From Aurantimicrobium minutum (GTDB taxonomy: Bacteria > Actinomycetota > Actinomycetes > Actinomycetales > Microbacteriaceae), in assembly GCF_029892845.1 (NCBI RefSeq), contig NZ_JARXVT010000001.1:310001-374000 (forward strand): a DNA stretch of 64,000 bases, written 5' to 3'. The notes under the pieces were generated by a model that was not told the origin of the DNA, made no database searches, and saw nothing but the letters and a program-made list of their open reading frames with translations. This document shows, piece by piece, positions 1-7,033 of the stretch. The position numbers and the translations under genes are program-made. The stretch's first letter is position 1, and each line of letters begins with the position of its first letter.

Positions 1-588
1 AACACTAGAAACCAGAGTGCCGTTCTTCCCCACTCGGAGGTCGAACCAGCCAGCTGCCTGGACGGCATCGGTGTGCACGAGAGCACCCACGGCATGAGCC
101 GCCTCGATAATCTGGGGAAGCGGGTGTGTGGTGCCAATCTCGTTATTCGCCAGCATCAGGGTGACGAGTGTGGTGTCGGAGCGCAGGGCAGAGTTCAACT
201 CTGCAAGGTCGATGTTGCCGTGGTAATCAACAGTGAGCCACGTGATCTCGAAACCGTGCACGCGCTCTAGGAAACCTAAGGTTTCGAGTACTGCCTCATG
301 TTCTGTTCTGGCGGAAATGATGTGCTTGCCCCGTGGGTTCGCCATGGCCAGCCCCGTAATGGCTAGGTTGTCTCCTTCGGTGCCACCGGACGTGAAAATA
401 AGGTCACTGGCTGGGCAATCCAGCCAGGCAGCAATGCGCGAGCGGGCACCCTCGAGCGCGTTCTTCGCTCTCAGGCCCAATTCGTGAGTGCTGGACGGGT
501 TTCCAAACTCTGCAGTAAGCCAGGGCCAGGCAGCCTCGAGTGCAGCAGGAACAACGGGAGTGGTCGCGGCGTTGTCGAGGTAAATCAT
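1..588 (-). CDS. Cysteine desulfurase, NifS/IscS-like (3' part outside window)
   Basis: PLP enzyme that takes sulfur from cysteine. The first 196 codons are visible and the rest runs off the left edge. The N-terminus MIYLDNAATTP, the segment TSGGTEGDNLAI that contacts the cofactor phosphate, and HTDAVQA, which holds the Asp that pairs with the PLP ring nitrogen, are the class V aminotransferase signature. The PLP lysine and the active-site cysteine lie outside the window. The ATG is 9 nt after the nadC stop, so it is the last visible gene of the NAD operon. In such a position these enzymes usually supply sulfur for the 4Fe-4S cluster of NadA. That specific role is inferred from position. Confidence 0.93.
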   Translation of the reverse strand, partial: MIYLDNAATTPVVPAALEAAWPWLTAEFGNPSSTHELGLRAKNALEGARSRIAAWLDCPASDLIFTSGGTEGDNLAITGLAMANPRGKHIISARTEHEAVLETLGFLERVHGFEITWLTVDYHGNIDLAELNSALRSDTTLVTLMLANNEIGTTHPLPQIIEAAHAVGALVHTDAVQAAGWFDLRVGKNGTLVSSV

Positions 589-597
589 GATGTTTGC

Positions 598-1452
598 TTA
601 GGCGTCAATCGTGACGTCGAGACCGAGATCCAGAGCGCGAGCGGAGTGCGTCAACGCTCCAACTGAGATGACATCCACGCCGGTCTCAGCAATAGCTCGC
701 ACTGTGTCTAAGTTCACACCACCACTGGCTTCAACCACTGCACGGCCAGCAACCTGAGCAACACCAGTCTTGAGATCGGCAAGAGAGAAGTTATCCAGCA
801 TGATGATGTCCACGCCACCGGCAATGACGGGTTCAATCTGGTCGAGGCGATCCACTTCCACCTCAAAGTTCACACCTGCAGGAAGTTCGTTCTTCACCCG
901 CTGAAGTTCGGTGGTGAGGTCCTTGCCTCCAGCTAACAACACCGCAAGGTGGTTGTCTTTGGCCATGAACGCGGTGGAGAGGTTGAGGCGGTGGTTTGTT
1001 CCGCCACCGCACACAACGGCGTGGCGCTCGAAAGCACGCAGGTTGGGGGTGGTCTTGCGGGTGTCGAGGATAGTTGCGCCGGTTCCCTTGATGGCGTCCA
1101 CGTAGGTCGCGGTCAAGGTGGCAATGCCACTCATACGCTGAGTGAAGTTCAAGCCAATGCGCTCTGCCGTGAGGATGCCCCGGGCAGGGCCAGAGACACG
1201 GGCAAGCTCATCCCCAGGAACAAAACGGTCGCCGTCTTTCTTGAGAAGCTCAACAGTGATGCGGTGATCAGTCAGGTGGAAGGCTGCCTCGAATACCTCA
1301 GCACCTGAGAAGGTCCCTGGTTCACGCGCTGCCAACACCGCAGTCGCAGTGGCATCTTCCGTGATAGCCAGCAAGGACGTGATGTCGCCAGTGGGAGCAT
1401 CTTCGTGCAGGGCTTCAGTGACAACCCGGTCAATGGTTTCTTTATCCAGCAT
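598..1452 (-). CDS. nadC: Nicotinate-nucleotide pyrophosphorylase (carboxylating)
   Basis: Quinolinate phosphoribosyltransferase: quinolinate plus PRPP gives nicotinate mononucleotide, CO2 and PPi, the third step of de novo NAD synthesis. It has 284 residues, the normal length. Diagnostic segments are DTRKTTPNLR and the CGGGTNHR substrate/PRPP loop, followed by VEVD and IIMLDN in the barrel and SGGVNLDT near the C-terminus. The start ATG is 3 nt beyond the nadB stop, so the two are translationally coupled in the order nadA-nadB-nadC. Nothing unusual is seen in the sequence. Confidence 0.97.
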   Translation of the reverse strand: MLDKETIDRVVTEALHEDAPTGDITSLLAITEDATATAVLAAREPGTFSGAEVFEAAFHLTDHRITVELLKKDGDRFVPGDELARVSGPARGILTAERIGLNFTQRMSGIATLTATYVDAIKGTGATILDTRKTTPNLRAFERHAVVCGGGTNHRLNLSTAFMAKDNHLAVLLAGGKDLTTELQRVKNELPAGVNFEVEVDRLDQIEPVIAGGVDIIMLDNFSLADLKTGVAQVAGRAVVEASGGVNLDTVRAIAETGVDVISVGALTHSARALDLGLDVTIDA

Positions 1453-1455
1453 GGA

Positions 1456-2994
1456 TTACGCCTTTCGAACCAGCGTGATGGGGCGAGCTTTCGCCGGGTC
1501 GGTATCGGGGAAGTCCAGGCGGTAGTGCCCTCCGCGTGATTCTTCACGGGCCAGTGCCGCTTCGGTCACCGTGCGGGCAAGCAACAACAAGTTGGCATCT
1601 TCCCAGTCGGGGAAGAGGCGGTGGGCTGGGTCCGCAGGACGCCACGAGTGGAGTTGGGTCAGGGCACTATCCAACTCTGACTTGGTGCGGGCAAGTCCGA
1701 CGCTGTCCCACATCAATGTCTGCAGCTCCACGCGGTCCACAACCTGAGCAGTGGAGGTGTGATCAGGTTCGAGAAGTTCAAGCTCAGCCAAAGGAGCTGC
1801 ATTCGCCCAGCGCACGCTCGGTGCATTGGTGGGCCATGGTTCACCGAGCGCTTCAACGGCGCGGTGAGCAAAGACAATGCTTTCCAGCAGGGAGTTTGAA
1901 GCCAGGCGGTTAGCGCCGTGAGCACCGGTGCAGGCAACTTCCCCCACGGCATAGAGGCCGGGGATGGAGGTGCGACCGAATGTGTCGGTCGCAATGCCGC
2001 CCATCCAGTAGTGCGCAGCCGGGGTTACGGGAATGGGGTCACGACCCCAGTTCAGGCCATAAGAGCGGCAGGCCTTGGTAATGCTGGGGAAGCGCTGCGC
2101 CAAGAAGTCACTACCCAAAGCTGTGGCATCCAGAAGAACAGGTTGACCACCCTGCTCAATCATGGTGCGCTGAATACCGCGGGCAACCACATCTCTCGGA
2201 GCAAGTTCTGCAAGTGGGTGGATCTTCTGCATAAAGCGCTCGCCGTTGGCGTCAATCAACACGGCACCTTCACCACGCACAGCTTCAGAGATGAGGAAAG
2301 AGCCGGGAACGGCCAGGGCTGTGGGGTGGAATTGGTAGAACTCCACATCAGCTAATTCAGCTCCTGCGCGGAATGCTGCCGCAACACCGTCACCCGTGGT
2401 GACGGTGGGGTTGGTGGTGTGGCGATAGAGCTGACCTGCTCCACCGCTGGCCAGGATGACGGCGTCGGCGGCAATAAAGTGCATGCCGTCGGCATCCAGC
2501 ACCTGGACTCCAGTGACATGTTCGTTGTCCACGACGATTTCGGCCACGAACGTGTATTCACGAATTTCTGTTGCGGTTTGGCGAACAGTTTCCACCAGGG
2601 TGTTACTTGTGATGGCGCCGGTGGCGTCGCCGCCGGCGTGAAGAATTCTTGCGTGCGAGTGGGCTGCTTCTAAGCCCATAGCAAAGTCGGCACCCTTGCG
2701 GTCGAATTCCACACCGAAGTTCACCAGGTCGTTGATGCGACCTGGACCTTCGGCGCAGAGGACCTCCACGGCAGGTTCCCAGCACATGCCGGCTCCCGCA
2801 AAGATCGTGTCGGCGACATGTTCTGCAACAGTGTCGTCGTTTGCCACCACGGCAGCAATGCCACCTTGGGCATAGTGTGTGTTGCTTTCGGCCAGGTTCG
2901 CCTTCGTCACGAGAATGACCTCGTGATTTCGGCTCGCCTCAACAGCGGCGACAAGTCCTGCGACGCCGCTGCCGATCACAACAATTTTGGCCAT
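1456..2994 (-). CDS. nadB: L-aspartate oxidase
   Basis: FAD enzyme that oxidises L-aspartate to iminoaspartate, the substrate of NadA. It has 512 residues. The dinucleotide-binding motif GSGVAGL lies at residues 8-14, followed by the family segments THYAQGGIAA, FYQFHPTAL, RGEGAVL and GANRLASNSLLE in the order expected for the succinate dehydrogenase/NadB flavoprotein family. The neighbours nadA and nadC separate it from succinate dehydrogenase or fumarate reductase subunits. The ATG lies 2 nt beyond the nadA stop codon. Confidence 0.97.
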   Translation of the reverse strand: MAKIVVIGSGVAGLVAAVEASRNHEVILVTKANLAESNTHYAQGGIAAVVANDDTVAEHVADTIFAGAGMCWEPAVEVLCAEGPGRINDLVNFGVEFDRKGADFAMGLEAAHSHARILHAGGDATGAITSNTLVETVRQTATEIREYTFVAEIVVDNEHVTGVQVLDADGMHFIAADAVILASGGAGQLYRHTTNPTVTTGDGVAAAFRAGAELADVEFYQFHPTALAVPGSFLISEAVRGEGAVLIDANGERFMQKIHPLAELAPRDVVARGIQRTMIEQGGQPVLLDATALGSDFLAQRFPSITKACRSYGLNWGRDPIPVTPAAHYWMGGIATDTFGRTSIPGLYAVGEVACTGAHGANRLASNSLLESIVFAHRAVEALGEPWPTNAPSVRWANAAPLAELELLEPDHTSTAQVVDRVELQTLMWDSVGLARTKSELDSALTQLHSWRPADPAHRLFPDWEDANLLLLARTVTEAALAREESRGGHYRLDFPDTDPAKARPITLVRKA

Positions 2995-2996
2995 GG

Positions 2997-4283
2997 TTAG
3001 TTCGCTGGCTTGGCAGCCAACATCCTCTCCAGTGCTACGCGCGCAGGTTCAGCGACTGACTCGTCCACGGTGATCTGGTTCACTACTTCACCGGCGACAA
3101 GACGCTCAAGAACCCAGGCGAGGTAGCCGGGGTGGATTCGATACATCGTCGAGCACGGGCAGACCACAGGGTCCAGGCAGAAGATGGTGTGTTCAGGGTG
3201 CTGAGCAGCTAGGCGTTGCACCATGTTGATCTCGGTACCGATAGCGAAAGTGGTTGGCTCGGTTGCGGCTTCCACTGCCTTGCGGATGTAGTCGGTGGAA
3301 CCATATTCGTCTGAAGCGTCCACGACAGCCATAGGGCTTTCGGGGTGGACGATGACGCGCACGCCAGGGTGCTCGGCACGAGCCTTGTCGATCTGCTCTA
3401 CCGTGAAGCGCTTGTGAACTGAGCAGAAGCCGTTCCAGAGAATGACCTTGGCGTCGGTGAGATCTTCTTCCGAGTTTCCACCGAGAGGCTTACGTCCCCA
3501 CCACAGGGGCATTTGCTCAACCGGGATACCCATGGCCTTCGCGGTGTTGCGGCCCAAGTGCTGGTCGGGGAAGAACAGGACGCGCTGACCGCGCTCGAAA
3601 GCCCACTCCAGCACTGTTGCTGCGTTAGATGACGTGCAGACAATGCCGCCGTGTTCACCGCAGAAGCCCTTGAGAGCTGCAGAGGAGTTCATATAGGTGA
3701 CAGGGATGACAGGAACGCGTCCGTGTTCATCAGGTTCTGTGCCATAAAGCTCTTCGAGCTGTTCCCAGCACTGGGTCACCGAGTCAATGTCCGCCATGTC
3801 TGCCATGGAGCAGCCTGCTGCAAGGTTAGGCAGGATCACCTTCTGGTTATCGTTCGAGAGAATGTCAGCCGTCTCAGCCATGAAGTGAACGCCGCAGAAC
3901 ACAATGGCTTCTGCTTCGGGGCGACCCTTCGCGGCAACGGCCAGTTGGAAGGAGTCACCCAGGTAGTCGGCGTGCTGCACGATTTCATCGCGCTGATAGA
4001 AGTGACCCAAAATCACGACGCGGTCCCCGAGCGTTTCCTTCGCGGCGCGGATGCGCGCGTGGAGCTCGTCGTTGGTCGCGGTCTTGTATTCCTCGGGCAG
4101 ACCACCCTGCACGGGAGAGCCCGTAGGAATGACGTCCCCCATGGAGGCACCCGGGCCATAGCCCGGGGTGCCCTTGTCGAATTCCCACGGACCCTTGGCT
4201 AGTGCGGGGGAGCAGGTGCTCTCGTCACTCTTGCCGGAAGCAATGAGTTGAATACGGTCGTTGACCGAGGCGGTCGTTTTCAT
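2997..4283 (-). CDS. nadA: Quinolinate synthase
   Basis: Condenses iminoaspartate with dihydroxyacetone phosphate to quinolinate using a 4Fe-4S cluster. It has 428 residues. Segments with the candidate cluster cysteines and active-site residues are seen in order: FCGVHFMAETA, GCSMADMA, YMNSSAALKG, TSSNAATV and CPCSTMYRI. About 75 residues precede the catalytic core, giving the long form common in actinobacteria. It is oxygen sensitive in known cases, which fits the cysteine desulfurase gene at the end of the operon. The ATG overlaps the nrtR stop codon by 4 nt. Confidence 0.96.
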   Translation of the reverse strand: MKTTASVNDRIQLIASGKSDESTCSPALAKGPWEFDKGTPGYGPGASMGDVIPTGSPVQGGLPEEYKTATNDELHARIRAAKETLGDRVVILGHFYQRDEIVQHADYLGDSFQLAVAAKGRPEAEAIVFCGVHFMAETADILSNDNQKVILPNLAAGCSMADMADIDSVTQCWEQLEELYGTEPDEHGRVPVIPVTYMNSSAALKGFCGEHGGIVCTSSNAATVLEWAFERGQRVLFFPDQHLGRNTAKAMGIPVEQMPLWWGRKPLGGNSEEDLTDAKVILWNGFCSVHKRFTVEQIDKARAEHPGVRVIVHPESPMAVVDASDEYGSTDYIRKAVEAATEPTTFAIGTEINMVQRLAAQHPEHTIFCLDPVVCPCSTMYRIHPGYLAWVLERLVAGEVVNQITVDESVAEPARVALERMLAAKPAN

Positions 4284-5008
4284 CTGTGTTCTCCTCGGGT
4301 GGAGGCCAGGGTGCGGGGCGCACTCAAGCGGGAAAGCGGACCGTGGTCCGTGAGGTCAATGGAGGTGTTGTAGCGATAGAGCTGGGGTGGACGGTGGGGT
4401 GTTCCGGCCAGGCGCTCGCCGGTGGCAACCACGGTGCCGGAAGCTTCCACCATCCGGCGGAAGTTGCCGGGGTCGACGGGTTTGCGAAGCACCACTTCGT
4501 AGACCTCACGCAGCTGAGCCAGGGTGAACGTTTCACCCAGGAAGCCGTGCGCAATGCGGGAGTACTCGAGCTTGGTGCGAAGCCGCCAGAGCGCGTAGTC
4601 CACGATGAGGTTGTGGTCGAAGGCAAGCTCGGGAAGATCGTCGGCGGTGAACCACTGCACGTTCTCACTCTGAATGGCGCGGTCTGCTTCGTCGCCAGCA
4701 ACAAGCGCCCAATACACAATCGAGACCACGCGGTCATCGGGGGAGCGGTCAAGCTGGCCGAAGGCGTAGAGCTGCTCGAGATAGCGGGGCTCAAGGGCCG
4801 TGGTTTCCAGCAGAGTACGTGATGCAGCTTCAGCGAGATCTTCGTGGAGGTTGAGAGGGCCGCCGGGGAGGGCCCACTGTCCTTCATAAGGTTCACGGAT
4901 ACGGCGAACGAGGGGGAGGACAAGTTCGGGCTCACCAGATGCTGAGGGGCGCAGCGCAAAGATCACCGTGGATACGGCGAGTGCGACCTGACTTTCAGCT
5001 GTTGACAT
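4280..5008 (-). CDS. nrtR: NrtR-type regulator of NAD metabolism (Nudix plus winged helix)
   Basis: The 242 residues consist of an N-terminal Nudix fold (about 10-140) and a C-terminal winged-helix region (about 145-225), the architecture of the NrtR family. In the Nudix box the initial G-x5-E-x7-R is kept but the catalytic REUxEE reads R-T-L-L-E-T, so pyrophosphatase activity is probably lost and the domain is likely a sensor; ADP-ribose is the known ligand in the family. It is the first gene of the nad operon and overlaps nadA by ATGA. Two inverted repeats upstream suggest repression of its own operon. The ATG start at 5008 follows GGGGCA. Confidence 0.9.
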   Translation of the reverse strand: MSTAESQVALAVSTVIFALRPSASGEPELVLPLVRRIREPYEGQWALPGGPLNLHEDLAEAASRTLLETTALEPRYLEQLYAFGQLDRSPDDRVVSIVYWALVAGDEADRAIQSENVQWFTADDLPELAFDHNLIVDYALWRLRTKLEYSRIAHGFLGETFTLAQLREVYEVVLRKPVDPGNFRRMVEASGTVVATGERLAGTPHRPPQLYRYNTSIDLTDHGPLSRLSAPRTLASTRGEHR

Positions 5009-5023
5009 TGCCCCTACTTTGTA

Positions 5024-5040
5024 AGAGTCAGAATGACTCT
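5024..5040. promoter_or_regulatory. Inverted repeat 1 upstream of nrtR, candidate NrtR operator
   Basis: AGAGTCA-GAA-TGACTCT is a perfect 7-bp inverted repeat with a 3-bp centre, 16 bp upstream of the nrtR start. Together with a second similar site 33 bp away (centre to centre, about three helix turns) it brackets a GATAAT -10-like element on the minus strand. Position and symmetry fit autoregulation; the binding protein is inferred. Confidence 0.72.
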
Positions 5041-5056
5041 AAGTTGTCATTATCTT

Positions 5057-5073
5057 AGTGTCAGTCTGACTCG
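5057..5073. promoter_or_regulatory. Inverted repeat 2 upstream of nrtR, candidate NrtR operator
   Basis: AGTGTCA-GTC-TGACTCG has the same layout as the site at 5024-5040, with 5 of 7 arm positions paired and the same TCA-N3-TGA core. The shared core and phase make a chance match unlikely. It could bind a second dimer of the same regulator. Confidence 0.62.
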
Positions 5074-5212
5074 AAGTGCAATGACAGTTTTCTACCTTCA
5101 ACCCCGACTTGAAGTAACTTTTCAGAAAGCGCCCATTCACAGGTAATACCGTGATGAATATGGGTGCTCTCGCCCGTAGACTTGTCGTACTAACTGAATA
5201 TCGAGGTCTAGC

Positions 5213-5410
5213 GATCGATGCGGGAGAGTTCACTTTCGAGGTGAACACCGAAGGAGCAATCCTCCCCGACAATCTCTCAGGTACGCGTACCGCATCGGAC
5301 GGACCACTCTGAAAAGAAGATGTTGAATAAAAACATCTCGCCCACGGTGAAAGCTGCAACTGCAGTGAAGCTCTCAGGCACCAATGACAGAGGGGGAGTT
5401 CCCACTCAAA
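5213..5410 (+). promoter_or_regulatory. Glycine riboswitch (one clear aptamer, second degenerate)
   Basis: The 427 bp between nrtR and gcvT contain conserved glycine aptamer segments: GCGGGAGAG near 5219, CACCGAAGGAGCAA near 5246, CTCTCAGGTAC at 5274-5284 and ACTCTGAAA near 5306. A second, weaker unit follows with GTGAAAGCTGCAA near 5347, GCTCTCAGGCACC at 5370-5382 and a closing CCCACTC. A short hairpin (AGATGTT at 5318-5324 with AACATCT at 5332-5338) links the two. This is the usual tandem arrangement, placed 26 nt ahead of gcvT. In known cases glycine binding turns the downstream cleavage genes on. The region 5074-5212 must hold the promoter; I could not assign it with confidence. Confidence 0.9.
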
Positions 5411-5435
5411 GGTTTCTTGACCGAAGGAGAACTCA

Positions 5436-6575
5436 ATGTCTGACTCACCTCGATACTCACCCCTGCACGCGGTGCATGAAGCACTCGGCGCCAGCTTCAC
5501 CGACTTCGCTGGCTTCATGATGCCCGTGCGCTACGACAGCGATCTGGCTGAGCACCACGCAGTGCGCACCGCCGCCGGGATCTTCGACATCTCCCACATG
5601 GCTGAGATCTCCGTCACCGGCCCAGAAGCTGGTGCCTTCCTTGACTACGCGCTGGCAGGCAAGCTCTCTGCCATCAACATCGGCCAGGCCAAGTACTCTC
5701 TACTTCTCAATGAAGCCGGCGGCATCATTGATGACCTCGTGGTGTACCGCCTCGGTGAGCAGCACTGGTTGGTCGTTGCTAACGCAGGTAACCGTTTCCC
5801 CGCTGTTGAGGCACTCAACCACCGCACCACCGGCTTTGACGTCAACGTCAAGGACGAGAGCGACGCCACTGCACTGATTGCTGTGCAGGGTCCCAACGCT
5901 CTCGAGATTCTCAAGCACACCGTAGGGCTGGAGCTCGCCGCAGAAGCTGCCGAACGCCCCGAGCCCACTCTTGAGGCCCTCAAGTACTACTGGTCGCTTC
6001 CCGCCACTTTCTTAGGTAACCCCGCGCTGATTGGTCGCACCGGCTACACCGGTGAAGACGGCTTCGAACTCTATGTAGATGTTCAGCACGCTGCAGTTCT
6101 GTGGAATTCACTCATGGCTGCCGGTGAAAGCCGTGGACTGGTTCCTACCGGTCTGGCTTGCCGCGACACTCTGCGCCTCGAAGCGGGAATGCCTCTCTAC
6201 GGCCACGAGCTTAACCTCACCACCGCACCTGTTCAGGCTGGCCTGGGCAAGGTTGTTGCTCTCTCCAAGGAAGGCGACTTCGTCGGACGCGCAGCGTCTG
6301 AGAAGGGCGTCTCTGCAGATGCTCCCGTTCTGGTTGGTCTCGTCGGCGAAGGCAAGCGTGCTGCCCGTGCTGACTACGAGATTTACTCCGGCGAGAACAA
6401 GGTGGGTGTGGTCACCTCTGGTGCCCTGTCGCCCACACTGGAATACCCCATTGCCATGGCATTCGTTGACCCTTCGGTCTCCGAGCTGGGCACCGTCGTG
6501 GATGTCGACATCCGCGGAACCCGTCTTCCCTATACCGTCACCGCTCTCCCCTTATACAGCAGAAAGAAGAACTAA
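5436..6575 (+). CDS. gcvT: Glycine cleavage system aminomethyltransferase (T protein)
   Basis: Transfers the methylene group from the aminomethyl-lipoyl H protein to tetrahydrofolate, releasing ammonia. It has 379 residues. Conserved folate-binding segments include [34 protein letters not shown] and [17 protein letters not shown], and the C-terminal barrel ends the protein. The start ATG follows GAAGGAGA with good spacing and lies just behind the riboswitch. It is the first gene of gcvT-gcvH-gcvP. The P, H and T proteins are all encoded here; the L protein (dihydrolipoamide dehydrogenase) is not in the window. Confidence 0.97.
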   Translation: MSDSPRYSPLHAVHEALGASFTDFAGFMMPVRYDSDLAEHHAVRTAAGIFDISHMAEISVTGPEAGAFLDYALAGKLSAINIGQAKYSLLLNEAGGIIDDLVVYRLGEQHWLVVANAGNRFPAVEALNHRTTGFDVNVKDESDATALIAVQGPNALEILKHTVGLELAAEAAERPEPTLEALKYYWSLPATFLGNPALIGRTGYTGEDGFELYVDVQHAAVLWNSLMAAGESRGLVPTGLACRDTLRLEAGMPLYGHELNLTTAPVQAGLGKVVALSKEGDFVGRAASEKGVSADAPVLVGLVGEGKRAARADYEIYSGENKVGVVTSGALSPTLEYPIAMAFVDPSVSELGTVVDVDIRGTRLPYTVTALPLYSRKKN

Positions 6576-6577
6576 CC

Positions 6578-6949
6578 ATGGCTAACCCCACCAACCTGAA
6601 GTACACCGAAGAACACGAGTGGCTGCTTGTCGACGGCGACAACGCAACCGTGGGCATCACCGCCTACGCCGCTGAGAAGCTCGGCGATGTTGTCTATGTT
6701 GAGCTGCCCAAGGTCGGCGCTGCCATCACCGCAGGCACCGTTGTCGGCGAGATCGAGTCCACCAAGTCGGTTGGTGAGCTCTACGCTCCCGTCACCGGAA
6801 CCGTGACCGAAGTCAACGACGCTGTTGTCTCGAGCCCTGAGCTCGTCAACGAGGATCCTTTCGGTGCCGGCTGGCTCATCAAGGTGAGCTTTGCTGACGT
6901 TCCAGCACTGCTGGACGCTGACGCCTACACCGCACTCACAGGCGAGTAG
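6578..6949 (+). CDS. gcvH: Glycine cleavage system H protein
   Basis: Lipoyl carrier that shuttles the aminomethyl intermediate between the P, T and L proteins. It has 123 residues, the typical size. The lipoylation site is the lysine in the ESTKSV segment, within the usual [14 protein letters not shown] context; the E-H-E-W-L motif near the N-terminus is also typical. The ATG is 2 nt after the gcvT stop. An 84-nt gap with a small hairpin separates it from gcvP. Confidence 0.97.
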   Translation: MANPTNLKYTEEHEWLLVDGDNATVGITAYAAEKLGDVVYVELPKVGAAITAGTVVGEIESTKSVGELYAPVTGTVTEVNDAVVSSPELVNEDPFGAGWLIKVSFADVPALLDADAYTALTGE

Positions 6950-6967
6950 TTCTCTACAACCCTCGTC

Positions 6968-6983
6968 GCTACCGTGAGGTAGC
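6968..6983 (+). other. Intercistronic hairpin between gcvH and gcvP
   Basis: GCTACC-GTGA-GGTAGC is a perfect 6-bp stem with a GNRA-type tetraloop, in the only long gap of the gcv operon. No run of T follows directly, so it is not a classical terminator. It could protect upstream mRNA or tune gcvP expression. Confidence 0.55.
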
Positions 6984-7033
6984 TCCTGCCCCACCCCTTT
7001 TAGTAATGCCCCCAACCCGTCAAGGAAACAAGC

